Counted from the first letter of the stretch, positions 44,230 to 53,980 are shown. The stretch: 64,000 bases of DNA from Planctomycetota bacterium (GCA_013286045.1 JABDGM010000003.1:27208-91207), one strand, 5' to 3'. Made by a program: numbers and translations. Notes: generated by a model from the sequence alone, not told the origin.

Positions 44230-44931
44230 ATGAACATGGCGCGAGGACTCTTCATCGCAGGTACCGGGACCGGTGTCGGAAAGACCTACGTGGCAGCACT
44301 TATCGCTCGCACGCTTTGCGCTTCCGGACTGCGTGTTGGTGTCTATAAACCAGTAGCCAGTGGCTGTGAATGGCGAGACGGTACGTTGATTTCGCCCGAC
44401 GCGATATCGCTCTGGACGGCAGCCGGTAAACCCGGAACGCTGGAGGAAGTTTGCCCGCAGAAGTTTGTTGCGCCCGTCGCGCCGCACTTGGCGGCACGAC
44501 TTGAAGGCCGCCGGGTTGATGCGAAACTACTGCGCGATGGCATTGAGTGCTGGCGTGAAAGTAGCGACGTCGTCCTCGTTGAAGGAGCCGGCGGCTTGAT
44601 GTCGCCCATTAGCGACGAAGATTACAACGCGGATTTGGCCGCTGCGTTTGGCTACCCGCTGGTTGTCGTAGCGGCGAACGAGTTGGGCACAATCAATGCC
44701 ACACTACAAACATTGATTGCCGCGACCACCTATGGCGAAGGGTTGAATATTGCGGGGGTCGTGTTGAATTCGCCGAAGTCCCTTACTGATGACCCAAGTG
44801 TCGACAGCAATCCCGATGAGCTCGCGCGTCGGTGCGTCCCGCGGCTATTGGCACTTGTCGAACATGCGGGCGGCTTCGATCGCGCGGTAGATTGGGAGAG
44901 TTTTTTCGCGACCGGCCGTAAAACCACGTGA
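44230..44931 (+). CDS. bioD: dethiobiotin synthetase
   Basis: 233 residues; starts at ATG 44230 (an ATG at 44236 is possible). BioD closes the ureido ring of dethiobiotin from DAPA, CO2 and ATP in biotin synthesis. The P-loop is GTGTGVGKT (11-19), KPVASG follows as the substrate loop, the second acid motif is VLVEGAGGLMSPIS, and LGTINATLQTL and VVLNSP complete the fold. It is close to the usual length. No other biotin gene is adjacent in the window; the upstream AroE-like gene is in the same direction. The nucleotide-binding and active-site residues appear intact. Confidence 0.92.
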   Translation: MNMARGLFIAGTGTGVGKTYVAALIARTLCASGLRVGVYKPVASGCEWRDGTLISPDAISLWTAAGKPGTLEEVCPQKFVAPVAPHLAARLEGRRVDAKLLRDGIECWRESSDVVLVEGAGGLMSPISDEDYNADLAAAFGYPLVVVAANELGTINATLQTLIAATTYGEGLNIAGVVLNSPKSLTDDPSVDSNPDELARRCVPRLLALVEHAGGFDRAVDWESFFATGRKTT

Positions 44932-44946
44932 TACGGCATCAGCCCG

Positions 44947-47160
44947 TTACGCGGTGACAGCCGCTTCTTTCAATGGCCGGCGTTTCTCCGCCAGCGACGT
45001 ATCGATCGCGAGCGTTAATGTCGTGCTCCAGCTGCCGTTGTGTTCGGCTTCGATAATCCAATGCGGTTCGACGACGACCGATTGGTGGACCAGTTCAAAA
45101 CCGGCCTCTGATTGGCTGACGGTTTCAATTGGATAAGTCCAAACGTCCATCGGTTGATCGCTGGTGAGCTCGATGTCGATGCCCAGCCAATCGTCGAACA
45201 GCGCCACATAATCGACGGACTTCAGATCGAGCTTCGTACCAAGCTGCCCCAATGCGTTGCGATGCGAGTCATGGAAGAAACGGTCGTCGCAACCGGCTGG
45301 CAAACCGGCGAAGTTGAACTCGACACCAAAGTGCACCTGCTCGCCCGGCGGCAATCCTTCGAGCAGATATGCAATCTCCAGCGACTGACCGCCAGCTTCA
45401 AGCGTCAAACCTTTCGTGACTTTCACCGGACGACCAGCCACAAAGCCATTCCGCGTGAGTTGCACCTGCATCCGGTTCGGATTACGACGCAGCCGCGCCT
45501 CAAACGGGCCGGCGACAAAATCGCCAAGCTCTTCGTACTGGCCATTCGCGACCGACTCGGCGGTGACGTTCGGATTGTAGAAATGATCGATGAGGCTTTT
45601 TCGGCGGTAATGATCGAATTGCAGGCGCTGATCGAGGTCCTTTTGTTTGAATACCACACGATCGTGAATGCTCGCGACGTCCGCGCCTGAATCGCGCTCT
45701 CCAGCGCGAACCGAATCGTGATACGCCTCTTCACGCCGCGTCAGCGTAGCCAGCAAATTGTGGCAAATCGCGCGCGCGTCGAGTTCGTATAAATGTCCGC
45801 CATGCGATGGTGCTACTAGCGCTACAAGTCGATTACTTGCCAAGCGCACTTCAGGTCGCGCATCGAAGTTGTAGTCTTCACTTGTCAGCTCGACCCAGGG
45901 TTGGTCCCCTTCCGCAAGGCCTCGGCCTTGGGCGGCGTCGAGCAAGTTATCTGCCGAGATTAAGTGCTGGAAGACAGCATTTCGCAGATGCGGTAAGTAG
46001 GCGCCGCCGAAGGCACCGTGCCAGTAGCCGCAGTTGCATTGGCCGCGGTAGAGTTCGGCGCGGGCCTGATCCAGGAGCGACTGGTCGCTGAAGCGACCAG
46101 TCCGTGCGTGACCGTTTGAGCCGGTTTGGGAGAGGTCATGTACGCGCTGGCTGACCATTTGCATGCGGGCGTACATTTCGTTGGTTTCGGGATACTTCAC
46201 CTTGAAGTTGCGCCAGTAGCCGCCGCGAACGAACGGCGCAATTTCTTGCCAACGGTTTTCATGTTCGGCATGGTGCTTAAATTGGACGAACTGCTTAAGA
46301 CGTTCCGTAGGCAGCGCCCACTCGGTCATCTCGCGATAGCTTCCTTCGGGGATGTAGATCTTGCCAATCGGCGGCACTTGGTCGAGCGCTTCGGTCGGTG
46401 TCACCAAACTCAACCAACTTCGGTTTTCGAGAAGCGTGTCGAAAAACCGGCGGAGCCAACCGTGATCGTACACGTGCTCTTTCGTGCCAGGCCAGCTGCC
46501 GAACTTTTCGCCATCATCGCCAAATACGACAACCGCGCCGGGCTGCTGTTCAGCGATCGGCCGCAAATAGTCGATCGTTGCTTCCGGCTCCTGGAAGGGA
46601 ATCGTATATCGCAACCGCTCGCTACCTGGAAACACCGAGATGATATTGCCATCGTCTTCGGTGATGTAATAGCCGTGCAGTTCTTCTTCGCTAAGCCCGG
46701 CATTCTTAAAGTGGAAGTCGTCGAGCAGCGTGTAACGCACGCCGGCCTTGGCCAAGTCGCTCGTAAGCGTCTGCTCCCACACGCGTTCCGGCATCCACAT
46801 GCCGCTCACCGGCGTGCCGAAGCGGTCGGCCAGCCACTCGGCGTAGCGGGTGATTTGCCCAATTCGATCGCGCGACGGAATCATCGGTAGAATCGCTTCG
46901 TAGTACGCGCCACCCACGATTTCGATTCGCCCTGCCGCGACGAGGGCGGCCAATCGGTCCAAATACTCAGGGTGCTTCGCGGCGAGCCACTCCATGAGCG
47001 AACCGCTCGTGTGAAGGGCGACGGATATCCCCGAATATTGTTCGAAGACGTCTAAAAATGCCTTGTAGCTGTCTTGGTAGGCACCCTCGAATACGCCGTC
47101 GAAATTGCCGATCGGCTGATGGTTGTGCAGGACGATGACTAGCCGCAGATTCGGACTCAT
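44947..47160 (-). CDS. GH57 alpha-amylase/4-alpha-glucanotransferase
   Basis: 737 residues. GH57 catalytic barrel with HNHQP (12-16), the nucleophile region WMPERVWE (Glu125) and FGDDGEKFG (Asp215/216 as acid/base), followed by the helical DUF1925-like and beta-sandwich DUF1926-like C-terminal domains (GQCNCGYWHGAFGGAYLPHLR; EVHFGVEFNFAGLPAG type end). It cuts or transfers alpha-1,4-glucans. The genes glgA and GalT-like lie upstream on the same strand, so this is a glycogen metabolism cluster. Residues 352-361 (ARTGRFSDQS), in the linker between barrel and helical domain, are encoded by the palindrome found also in the methyltransferase gene. Key residues are intact. The short motif order favours the glucanotransferase group, but activity is not certain. 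Confidence 0.9.
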   Translation of the reverse strand: MSPNLRLVIVLHNHQPIGNFDGVFEGAYQDSYKAFLDVFEQYSGISVALHTSGSLMEWLAAKHPEYLDRLAALVAAGRIEIVGGAYYEAILPMIPSRDRIGQITRYAEWLADRFGTPVSGMWMPERVWEQTLTSDLAKAGVRYTLLDDFHFKNAGLSEEELHGYYITEDDGNIISVFPGSERLRYTIPFQEPEATIDYLRPIAEQQPGAVVVFGDDGEKFGSWPGTKEHVYDHGWLRRFFDTLLENRSWLSLVTPTEALDQVPPIGKIYIPEGSYREMTEWALPTERLKQFVQFKHHAEHENRWQEIAPFVRGGYWRNFKVKYPETNEMYARMQMVSQRVHDLSQTGSNGHARTGRFSDQSLLDQARAELYRGQCNCGYWHGAFGGAYLPHLRNAVFQHLISADNLLDAAQGRGLAEGDQPWVELTSEDYNFDARPEVRLASNRLVALVAPSHGGHLYELDARAICHNLLATLTRREEAYHDSVRAGERDSGADVASIHDRVVFKQKDLDQRLQFDHYRRKSLIDHFYNPNVTAESVANGQYEELGDFVAGPFEARLRRNPNRMQVQLTRNGFVAGRPVKVTKGLTLEAGGQSLEIAYLLEGLPPGEQVHFGVEFNFAGLPAGCDDRFFHDSHRNALGQLGTKLDLKSVDYVALFDDWLGIDIELTSDQPMDVWTYPIETVSQSEAGFELVHQSVVVEPHWIIEAEHNGSWSTTLTLAIDTSLAEKRRPLKEAAVTA
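46080..46105. repeat. 26-bp palindromic element inside the GH57 gene
   Basis: Identical over 26 bases to 26354-26379. Core GGTCGCTTCAGCGACC. Here it is translated as RTGRFSDQ, a frame shifted by one relative to the methyltransferase copy. Confidence 0.8.
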
Positions 47161-47403
47161 AGTGGAAAATATCCGCGCTCCGATCAGTCGCCGCAGATAC
47201 GCGGCATCGTCGGCAGCAGTTTACGCTTGTAGGAACTACCGATCCTACCCCAAGCCCGCACGATGCGTCTACGCGGACCTTGTGGCGCGACCGGCAGAAT
47301 TCGAGAAACGCGCAGGTTCGCGACAATTCGGACCGGTGTCTGGCATCGCCTGAGCCGTGCAGATTACCGAATCGTCAGGGTTGAGGCCGCGAGACTAGAG
47401 GAT

Positions 47404-48450
47404 TTAGGCAGAGCGCAATTGTAACGCCGCCTTCTCCGGCGGCACCGGATTGATGTGGACACCGGCTGCCATCTCCAATCCGGCCAGCGAATTCACGCGC
47501 GGCAACAACTCGATCCGCCAATGGTATGCAGCGTCATAGTTATCTGCCCATGGCGCAGTTCGCAGAAGCAGGTTGTACTGCAGGTGAGGTATTACCGATT
47601 CGAGCTTTGCCAGCAGTCGATGTAATATGACCGCCAATTGCTTGAGATCGGACGTGGAAGCGAGTTCGAAGGAGGCCCGGTGTTCGCACGGCATTAACCA
47701 GACTTCATGGGGTTGCAGGCTTGCGAACGGACAAAAAGCGACGAATCCATCGGCGTCAAAGACTATCCGCGAGCCAAGCGTGCGTTCCTGGTCGATCAAA
47801 TCGCAATAGGCACATTTCTCATCCGTTTCGAAGAAGTGTGCGGCCCTGCGAATTTCCGCTTCTACCGACGGCGGAATAAACGGCAACGCAATTAGCTGGC
47901 TGTGAACATGCGTAAGTGATGCACCCGCCTTCGATCCTTGATTCTTAAAGACGAGCCCATAGCACAGCGACTCGCGCTCACGCCAATGTCGAAGACGCGT
48001 TGCATAAGCCCGAATGATTTCATACAGCTGGGGCTGCGAAACTTCTGTCATGCGCTCGGCATGAAACGGGCTTTCAATAATGACTTCGTGCACTCCCGGG
48101 ATGGGAATATTCAGCTGCCACTTCTCGCTTAAGCCGACCGCAGGAAAGGCAGCGGTATCTGTACCGTTGGCATTCCCGGCGCCGCTCAAATTAAATACTG
48201 CCGGAAATGCATTCGGCACCACGCGAAGTCGCCAATTGCCGTCGCCGTCGCATTGTTCGTAAACCGCTGGAGGCGTGCACGACTCGTTGCCCGCGCAGAA
48301 AGGGCACGTCGATAAGGTTCTTCCCAATGGCGCAATTGAAGCGCTCAAAACCGCGAAAGAACCTTCAGCAAACTCGTTGGGGCGAAGCGCTCGGTTCTCG
48401 GCGACTAGGACACTGCGGCCAGTTAACCAATCTGTTCGCAACTCGGGCAT
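47404..48450 (-). CDS. GalT-family nucleotidyltransferase, possibly an ADP-glucose phosphorylase
   Basis: 348 residues from the ATG at 48448-48450, two bases after the glgA stop (TGA-AG-ATG), so translation is coupled. The zinc pair is CPFC (49-52) and the active-site motif is HVHSQ (181-185), with the nucleophile His183, inside GSKAGASLTHVHSQLIALP. Classical galactose-1-phosphate uridylyltransferases have HPHxQ; the HxHSQ form with GAS before it is nearer to the plant ADP-glucose phosphorylase group. The gene stands in a glycogen cluster without galE or galK, which supports an ADP-glucose or glucose-1-phosphate role rather than Leloir galactose use. The second zinc knuckle CAYC and the end WRIELLPR are as in the family. 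Confidence 0.82.
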   Translation of the reverse strand: MPELRTDWLTGRSVLVAENRALRPNEFAEGSFAVLSASIAPLGRTLSTCPFCAGNESCTPPAVYEQCDGDGNWRLRVVPNAFPAVFNLSGAGNANGTDTAAFPAVGLSEKWQLNIPIPGVHEVIIESPFHAERMTEVSQPQLYEIIRAYATRLRHWRERESLCYGLVFKNQGSKAGASLTHVHSQLIALPFIPPSVEAEIRRAAHFFETDEKCAYCDLIDQERTLGSRIVFDADGFVAFCPFASLQPHEVWLMPCEHRASFELASTSDLKQLAVILHRLLAKLESVIPHLQYNLLLRTAPWADNYDAAYHWRIELLPRVNSLAGLEMAAGVHINPVPPEKAALQLRSA

Positions 48451-48452
48451 CT

Positions 48453-49946
48453 TCAACCACGGGCCGCGTTCGTCGCGCCAGACAAAGTCCGACTGTAGAG
48501 TTGCAGGTACTCGTGCGCGCTGTGCGTCCACGACCAATCTTGCTGCATGCCCGTGCGAACTAACTGGTCCCATACCGGGCGATTATTCACATACGTGTGG
48601 CAAGCGCGATGCAACGCATCGGCAAGTGCCGTCACATCGTAAGTATCGAAACTGAAACCATTCGCCTTGCCGGCGGCCAGCGAGTCATCAGTCAAATTTG
48701 TAATCGAATCCGCCAATCCACCAGTCGCATGCACTACCGGCACCGTGCCGTATTTCAAACTATAAAGCTGGTTCAGCCCGCACGGTTCGTATCGGCTCGG
48801 CATCAGAAACATATCTGCGCCGGCTTCGATGCGGTGCGCAAGGTCGTTCGCAAAGCCGAGTTTCACCGCCACCTTTTCAGGATTCTGCTCGGCTAGCCGC
48901 CAAAACAGCTCGTGGTAATGATACTCACCAGTGCCGAGAATAACCCACTGCGCATTCGAATTCGCCACCCACTGCGGAATCAATTGGGCGACCAGGTCGA
49001 AACCCTTCTGGTCGGCGAGTCGGCCAATTAATGCGATGAGCGGCTGATCTGCCACTTCTGGCAAACCCATCTCGCGCTGCAGAGCGGCCTTGCACGCTTG
49101 CTTGCCAGCGGCAAGGTTATTCGCGCCGTAGTTGTTGCCATTAAGGTGCGAATCGATTTCAGGATTCCACTCGCTGTAATCGACGCCGTTCATGATGCCG
49201 AACAAGTCATCGTGACGCTGTTGAAGAATCCCTTCCAATCCGCAACCGAGCGGCGCGCTTTGAATTTCTTGGGCGTAACGCGGACTGACCGTGTTGAGCG
49301 CATCCGCGAACGAGATGCCCGTCTTCAGAAAGCTCAGATTTCCATAGAACTCCATCTGCCGCCAATTGAAGTACTTCCAATCGATGCCCGTCAGTTCCAT
49401 GTCCCAGTGCCAAAAATTGCCCTGGTACGCGATGTTGTGAATCGTCATCAGGCTGCGGAGGGAGTCGAATGGCGGCACGCCTGCGAGCTCGGTCTTCAGA
49501 TACGCAGGCACAAGCCCTGAAGTCCAATCGTGGCAGTGGACGAGTTCGGTGCCCAAACCGAGCAACGGAATCGCCTCGAGCGCCGCACGGCAAAAGAAAA
49601 CGAATCGTTCGCAGTTGTCTTTGTAGTCTTGTCCGTTTTCGCGGTAGAGCTCGGCCCGGTCGTAGTACTGCGGCTGGTGGACAAGGTACACCGGCACGTC
49701 GCCGCCAGGAAGCGAGCTGCGAAGGAAGGTACCAGGCACCATTTTGCGGCCGATTGGCACTTCGAAACGAATCCCCGTCGGTTCGACCGGCCGACCGCAA
49801 TTGAGCGCCTGGCGAAACGCCGGCAGGATGACGACCGGCTGGTGCCCAAGCCTCGCTAATTCGAGCGGCAAGCTGCCGCACACATCTCCGAGGCCACCCG
49901 TCTTGCAGAAGGGAACCGCTTCGCTTGTAGTGAACAGGATTTTCAC
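48453..49946 (-). CDS. glgA: glycogen synthase (ADP-glucose type)
   Basis: 497 residues, ATG start. GT5 glycogen synthase extends alpha-1,4-glucan from ADP-glucose. The N-terminal domain has the ADP-glucose motif KTGGLGDV (15-22) and LVHCHDWTSGLVPAYL; the C-terminal domain has LIALIGRLADQKGFDLV and the acceptor/phosphate motif PSRYEPCGLNQLYSLKYGTVPVV, with the catalytic Glu in it. These match bacterial GlgA throughout. The GalT-like gene starts two bases after the stop, and the GH57 gene follows 244 bases further. The gene order suggests synthesis, nucleotide handling and breakdown or remodelling of glycogen in one transcript. Confidence 0.95.
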   Translation of the reverse strand: MKILFTTSEAVPFCKTGGLGDVCGSLPLELARLGHQPVVILPAFRQALNCGRPVEPTGIRFEVPIGRKMVPGTFLRSSLPGGDVPVYLVHQPQYYDRAELYRENGQDYKDNCERFVFFCRAALEAIPLLGLGTELVHCHDWTSGLVPAYLKTELAGVPPFDSLRSLMTIHNIAYQGNFWHWDMELTGIDWKYFNWRQMEFYGNLSFLKTGISFADALNTVSPRYAQEIQSAPLGCGLEGILQQRHDDLFGIMNGVDYSEWNPEIDSHLNGNNYGANNLAAGKQACKAALQREMGLPEVADQPLIALIGRLADQKGFDLVAQLIPQWVANSNAQWVILGTGEYHYHELFWRLAEQNPEKVAVKLGFANDLAHRIEAGADMFLMPSRYEPCGLNQLYSLKYGTVPVVHATGGLADSITNLTDDSLAAGKANGFSFDTYDVTALADALHRACHTYVNNRPVWDQLVRTGMQQDWSWTHSAHEYLQLYSRTLSGATNAARG

Positions 49947-50169
49947 AACTTGGCTTTCAATATCAGCTTAGCGGTCCCGCTGACGGCCATCGTCTCGCGG
50001 TGAGCCTAGCATATCCACTCAGATCGGCATAGTTTACGGCGCCGGTTGAGTTTGCCACGCAGTGTCACCCTAACCAATAGACCCGATGCAGTCGGAATAG
50101 ATCGCGCGCACGGATTGGCTGGAAGGAACATCAACTAGCGCTCGACGTTTCAAACCCGGCTGAGACGGC

Positions 50170-50970
50170 CTATTTGCCCCAAATGGGCCACAAACGCCCG
50201 CCGCTTGTCTCGATTTTTGCCAGGCCCGTCTTGTAGACGGCTTCAATCGTCGGACGCGTAATCACGTCGCGCGGGTGCCCGACGGCCCGAACGCGCCCTT
50301 CGCTTAATACAAGTACGTTCTGAATGCCAGGAACTATTTCTTCGATATGATGCGTGACAAGTACCACCGTCGGTGTTTCCGGCGCGGTTAGACGCTCATT
50401 CAACCACGCTAAAAAACGTTCTCGCACACCAGGGTCCATGCCGGCGCATGGTTCATCGAGCACCATCAACAAAGGTCTCGCCATTCTCGCGCGGGCAATG
50501 AGCACCTGCTGCCGCTCGCCTTGCGACAAGATGCCGAACTGCTTGTCTACGAGCGAATCGCAGGCGAGTCGAGTGAGCTCCCCTCGCGCATCTTCGAAAT
50601 CGGCGTCCGTTGGTCCGTATTCAGGGAAACGCTTCAAACCGACCTGCCCCAGGCGGCCGCTGACCACGGTTTCCAGCGCGGTATCCGACGGCGGGACATC
50701 GGCGATCATGCTCGACGAAATCCAGCCAATGCTCCGTCGCAACTCGATGAGATCGATCAGTTCCTCGCCGAGCCGGAGCACGCGGCCGCTTGTAGGCCAC
50801 AAGTAGCCGCACGCAATTTTGAGAAGCGTCGTCTTGCCCGAGCCGTTTGGGCCAAGCACCGCCCAATGCTGGCCACGCTCGAGCCGCCAGTCGATATCCG
50901 TCAGGATATCGAGGTGCTGCTGACGGTAGCCGACTTTTTCGCAGGCGATTATTGCAGAAGTCGTCGCCAC
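50170..50970 (-). CDS. stand-alone ABC ATPase
   Basis: 266 residues, GTG start one base after the aminotransferase stop. Walker A GPNGSGKT (40-47), Q-loop in WISSSM, signature LSQGE (148-152), Walker B MVLDEP (169-174), and the switch His in LVTHHIEEI. The sequence resembles the ModF/iron-siderophore type of single ATPase domain (GYLWPTSGRVLRLGEELIDLIELRR). No permease or binding protein gene is adjacent, so its partner is elsewhere or it has a non-transport role. Its close coupling to the aminotransferase gene may reflect only operon packing. Confidence 0.88.
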   Translation of the reverse strand: MATTSAIIACEKVGYRQQHLDILTDIDWRLERGQHWAVLGPNGSGKTTLLKIACGYLWPTSGRVLRLGEELIDLIELRRSIGWISSSMIADVPPSDTALETVVSGRLGQVGLKRFPEYGPTDADFEDARGELTRLACDSLVDKQFGILSQGERQQVLIARARMARPLLMVLDEPCAGMDPGVRERFLAWLNERLTAPETPTVVLVTHHIEEIVPGIQNVLVLSEGRVRAVGHPRDVITRPTIEAVYKTGLAKIETSGGRLWPIWGK

Positions 50971-50971
50971 G

Positions 50972-52168
50972 TTACGCTTTTACCACGTCGGCGATCGCAT
51001 CGCACAACGGTCCGATGTTTTGATCGGTGATTCCGGCAACGTTGATGCGGCCCGAGCCGACAACATAAATCGCGTGCTTCGTTTTGAGCGCCTCCACTTG
51101 CGGGGGAGTGAGGCCAGAGAACGAAAACATGCCTCGCTGCCGCGTGATAAACGAATAGTCGCCCGGCACGCCCTTGGCTTTCAAAGTCTTTACCAATAGT
51201 TGCCGCATCCCGTTGATGCGGTCGCGCATTTGGCCAACCTCTTTTTCCCACAACTTACGCAAGTCTGGTTCGCCAAGCACCGCGATTACCAATTCGGCCC
51301 CGTGAGCGGGTGGGTTCGAATAGTTCGAGCGAATGCAGACCTTCACTTGGCTTTGTACCGCATTGGCAGCGTTCTTGTCTTTGGCAACGACCGTGAGCGC
51401 ACCAACTCGCTCGCAGTACAAACCAAAGTTTTTCGAGAACGAGCTGCAAACGATTAGCTCCGCCCCGGGCCGCAGGAAGGCCTTAAGCCCAGTCGTATCT
51501 TCCTCGATACCTTCCGCAAATCCTTGGTAGGCAAAATCGAGCAGTGGCAACAGGCCGCGATCATGAATCACGTCGGCCAGCTTCTTCCATTGTTCGGGCG
51601 AAGGGTCGATTCCGGTCGGGTTGTGGCAGCAGCCGTGCAACATCACCACGTCGCCCGCGGGCATCTTCTGAATGGCGGCCACCGCTTCATCGAGCGCGAG
51701 ACCATTCGTCTTCACGTCGAAATACGGAAAGTTCTTAGTCGGCACGCCAGCCGCCGCAAAGATTTGCGGATGGTTCGGCCATGTCGGTTGCGTTAGCCAA
51801 ACCGTCGCCTTCGGCATCTGCTGGTGAATAAAATCGGCAGCGACACGCAAAGCGCCCGTGCCACCAGGGGTATGCGAAGTAGCGGCGCGACCCGACGTTT
51901 CAATCTCATGACCTTTGCTAAACATCAACTGTTGCACAGCGGCCGCATACGCCGGCGAGCCGGGAATCGGTAAATAAGACATCGATTTCTGCCGCTCGAG
52001 CACCAACTGCCCCGCCTTGTGAACCGACTCGAGGATCGGCGTCTTGCCCGTGTTATCCTGGTAAACACCGACGCTCAAGTTAATCTTCTTTGGATTGGGA
52101 TCCTGCCGGAACGCCTCGCTCAGTCCCAAAATGGCGTCCGGCGGAGCGGAATGGATGGCTTCGAACAT
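50972..52168 (-). CDS. aromatic/aspartate aminotransferase (class I)
   Basis: 398 residues. A class I PLP enzyme of the AspC/TyrB group, which exchanges the amino group between aspartate or aromatic amino acids and 2-oxoglutarate. The start MFEAIHSAPPDAILGLSEAFRQDPNPKKINLSVGVY is typical. PLP contacts are HNPTG (Asn183), DFAYQGFAEG (Asp211, Tyr214) and the Schiff-base SFSKNFGLYCERVG (Lys246); the Arg of RINVAGI near the end binds the substrate carboxylate. AGGAAA stands before the ATG. The ABC ATPase gene follows after one base. Confidence 0.93.
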   Translation of the reverse strand: MFEAIHSAPPDAILGLSEAFRQDPNPKKINLSVGVYQDNTGKTPILESVHKAGQLVLERQKSMSYLPIPGSPAYAAAVQQLMFSKGHEIETSGRAATSHTPGGTGALRVAADFIHQQMPKATVWLTQPTWPNHPQIFAAAGVPTKNFPYFDVKTNGLALDEAVAAIQKMPAGDVVMLHGCCHNPTGIDPSPEQWKKLADVIHDRGLLPLLDFAYQGFAEGIEEDTTGLKAFLRPGAELIVCSSFSKNFGLYCERVGALTVVAKDKNAANAVQSQVKVCIRSNYSNPPAHGAELVIAVLGEPDLRKLWEKEVGQMRDRINGMRQLLVKTLKAKGVPGDYSFITRQRGMFSFSGLTPPQVEALKTKHAIYVVGSGRINVAGITDQNIGPLCDAIADVVKA

Positions 52169-52377
52169 CGACGGCTTTTCCTGAAATCGCGTGGTGAATT
52201 GTCTTCGAATGGCTGGCCGAGTTTTGGATGCGCGACAAGAACTGCGAAACTTGACGCCCTATCTCTTCCCGTGGGACAATCATAGAAGCCGCCGAGTTCG
52301 GTTCCAAGTGCCTGTTGATTCCTTCACCCAGGCGCTTCTCTCTAGCGCGGCATCCTTCCTCGCCCGGCCTACCTGCT

Positions 52378-53586
52378 ATGTCCTCACCCCGTATTGGCGT
52401 CTGGTTTATTGGTGCGCGGGGCGGCGTGGCGGCGACGGCGACGCTCGGGCTTCTGGCACTGCAAAAAGGTCTCACCGATTCCGTGGGACTCGTTAGCAGC
52501 CTGCCACAATTTGCGAGCGTCGACCTGGTGCCATGGCAATCTTTCGTGGTCGGCGGACATGAAATCCGTAGCGGGTCGCTGAGTGAATCTCTGAGCCGCC
52601 TTCACACCGAGAGCCACGTGTTCGACGCCGCACTCGTCGACGCGTGCCAGTCTGAGCTCGCGGCCGCCGATTCGCGAATCCGCGGCGGCACGCTTGCCAA
52701 TTGCGGCCCAACCATTGGCAGTCTTGCATGCCCCAACATGCAAAAGTTTTCGCACGAAAGCCATGCGGAAACGATCGATCGTCTGCAAAACGACTTACGA
52801 GGCTTTCAGACGGCCACAGACGTCGAACGCGTTGTAGTGGTAAATGTCGCGTCCACCGAGCCTTCCGATGAGAACTTGCGGCTCTCCGACCGCTGGAATG
52901 ACTTCGATGCTCGCCTCAAAGATGGTTCCTTGAAATCGCTTCCTGCAAGCTCGCTGTATGCGATCGCGGCACTCGATTTGGGCATGCCGTTCATCAACTT
53001 CACGCCTTCACTAGGCGCCAATCCGGCCGCGATTCAGGAACTGGCGGAAACTCGCGGGACATGCCACGCAGGCCAGGATGGAAAAACTGGCGAAACACTG
53101 CTCAAAAGCGTGCTGGCACCCATGTTCGCCGCCCGCAATTTGCAGGTACTTAGCTGGGTCGGACACAACATATTTGGCAACCTTGATGGTTTGGTACTCG
53201 ACGACCCGGCCAACAAAGCATCCAAAGTTAAAACCAAAGACCAACTTGTAAAAAGCATCCTCGGTTACGACCCGCAAACCTTGGTGTCGATCGAGTACAT
53301 CCGCAGCCTCGGCGATTGGAAAACTGCTTGGGATCACATCCATTTCAAAGGTTTTTTGGGCACGCCGATGACGCTCCAGCTCACCTGGCAAGGATGCGAT
53401 TCGCTGCTCGCTGCGCCCCTTGTTTTAGACTTGGTGCGGTTTGTCGAACTCGCGCGACGCAAAAATGAAGTTGGCGTGCTGTCGCAATTGGGAAGTTTTT
53501 TCAAACGCCCGTTAGGTCTCGCCGAACACGATTTTTCTCGGCAATTCTCGCTGCTTTGCCACTGGGCCGAGCAACATAGCAAATAG
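52378..53586 (+). CDS. inositol-3-phosphate synthase-like protein
   Basis: 402 residues from the ATG at 52378. The enzyme isomerises glucose 6-phosphate to inositol 3-phosphate with NAD+. Family hallmarks are the N-terminal NAD loop RIGVWFIGARGGVAATATLG, the NVASTEP segment, LDLGMPFINFTPSLGA, the GKTGETLLKSVLAPMFAARNLQVLSWVGHNIFGNLDGLVL region (catalytic Lys of DGKTGETL) and the GFLGTPMTLQLTWQGCDSLLAAPLVLDLVR end. It is shorter than the eukaryotic enzyme but within the bacterial range. It is divergent from the aminotransferase gene. Likely uses are phosphatidylinositol-type lipids or compatible solutes, which cannot be decided here. Confidence 0.88.
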   Translation: MSSPRIGVWFIGARGGVAATATLGLLALQKGLTDSVGLVSSLPQFASVDLVPWQSFVVGGHEIRSGSLSESLSRLHTESHVFDAALVDACQSELAAADSRIRGGTLANCGPTIGSLACPNMQKFSHESHAETIDRLQNDLRGFQTATDVERVVVVNVASTEPSDENLRLSDRWNDFDARLKDGSLKSLPASSLYAIAALDLGMPFINFTPSLGANPAAIQELAETRGTCHAGQDGKTGETLLKSVLAPMFAARNLQVLSWVGHNIFGNLDGLVLDDPANKASKVKTKDQLVKSILGYDPQTLVSIEYIRSLGDWKTAWDHIHFKGFLGTPMTLQLTWQGCDSLLAAPLVLDLVRFVELARRKNEVGVLSQLGSFFKRPLGLAEHDFSRQFSLLCHWAEQHSK

Positions 53587-53980
53587 TGAACGGGTCTTTG
53601 CGCGACTTTAAATTCGCGAATCGAATCCAGTTCGAATTGAGATTCGCCGATAATAGCTGCGTTGTAAATTCGTCATCTTCGGCGCGTTTGTGAGAAAACA
53701 ATCGCCGCTCCGCGACCAATAATATTCGCGAATCTGCCCTGATCCGCCTTGACGCGCTCCCCGCTAACTTGCTTCAATGCGCGCGTCAATGCTGGGTTCG
53801 ACCTTTTCAAGCCACACCGACCACCGACTCAAATATAAAATTCACCGTCCGATTAAATGCCACTCGGCGGTGCTTATCGAAACTTTTGTTCTGAGGATGT
53901 CTCTCCCCGATTCTCGGCGCCCCTGGGGGATTGACCAACTGTGATGACTGCGGGCGCTACAACGGAAGGAGCCACTTACG
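53587..53980. other. 394-bp region upstream of the histone-like gene
   Basis: No gene is supported. The word ATTCGCGAAT occurs twice (about 53613 and 53731), a perfect 10-base palindrome that could be a repeated binding site. An AT-rich patch near 53830-53840 (AAATATAAAATT) may hold a promoter for the next gene. Confidence 0.45.
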
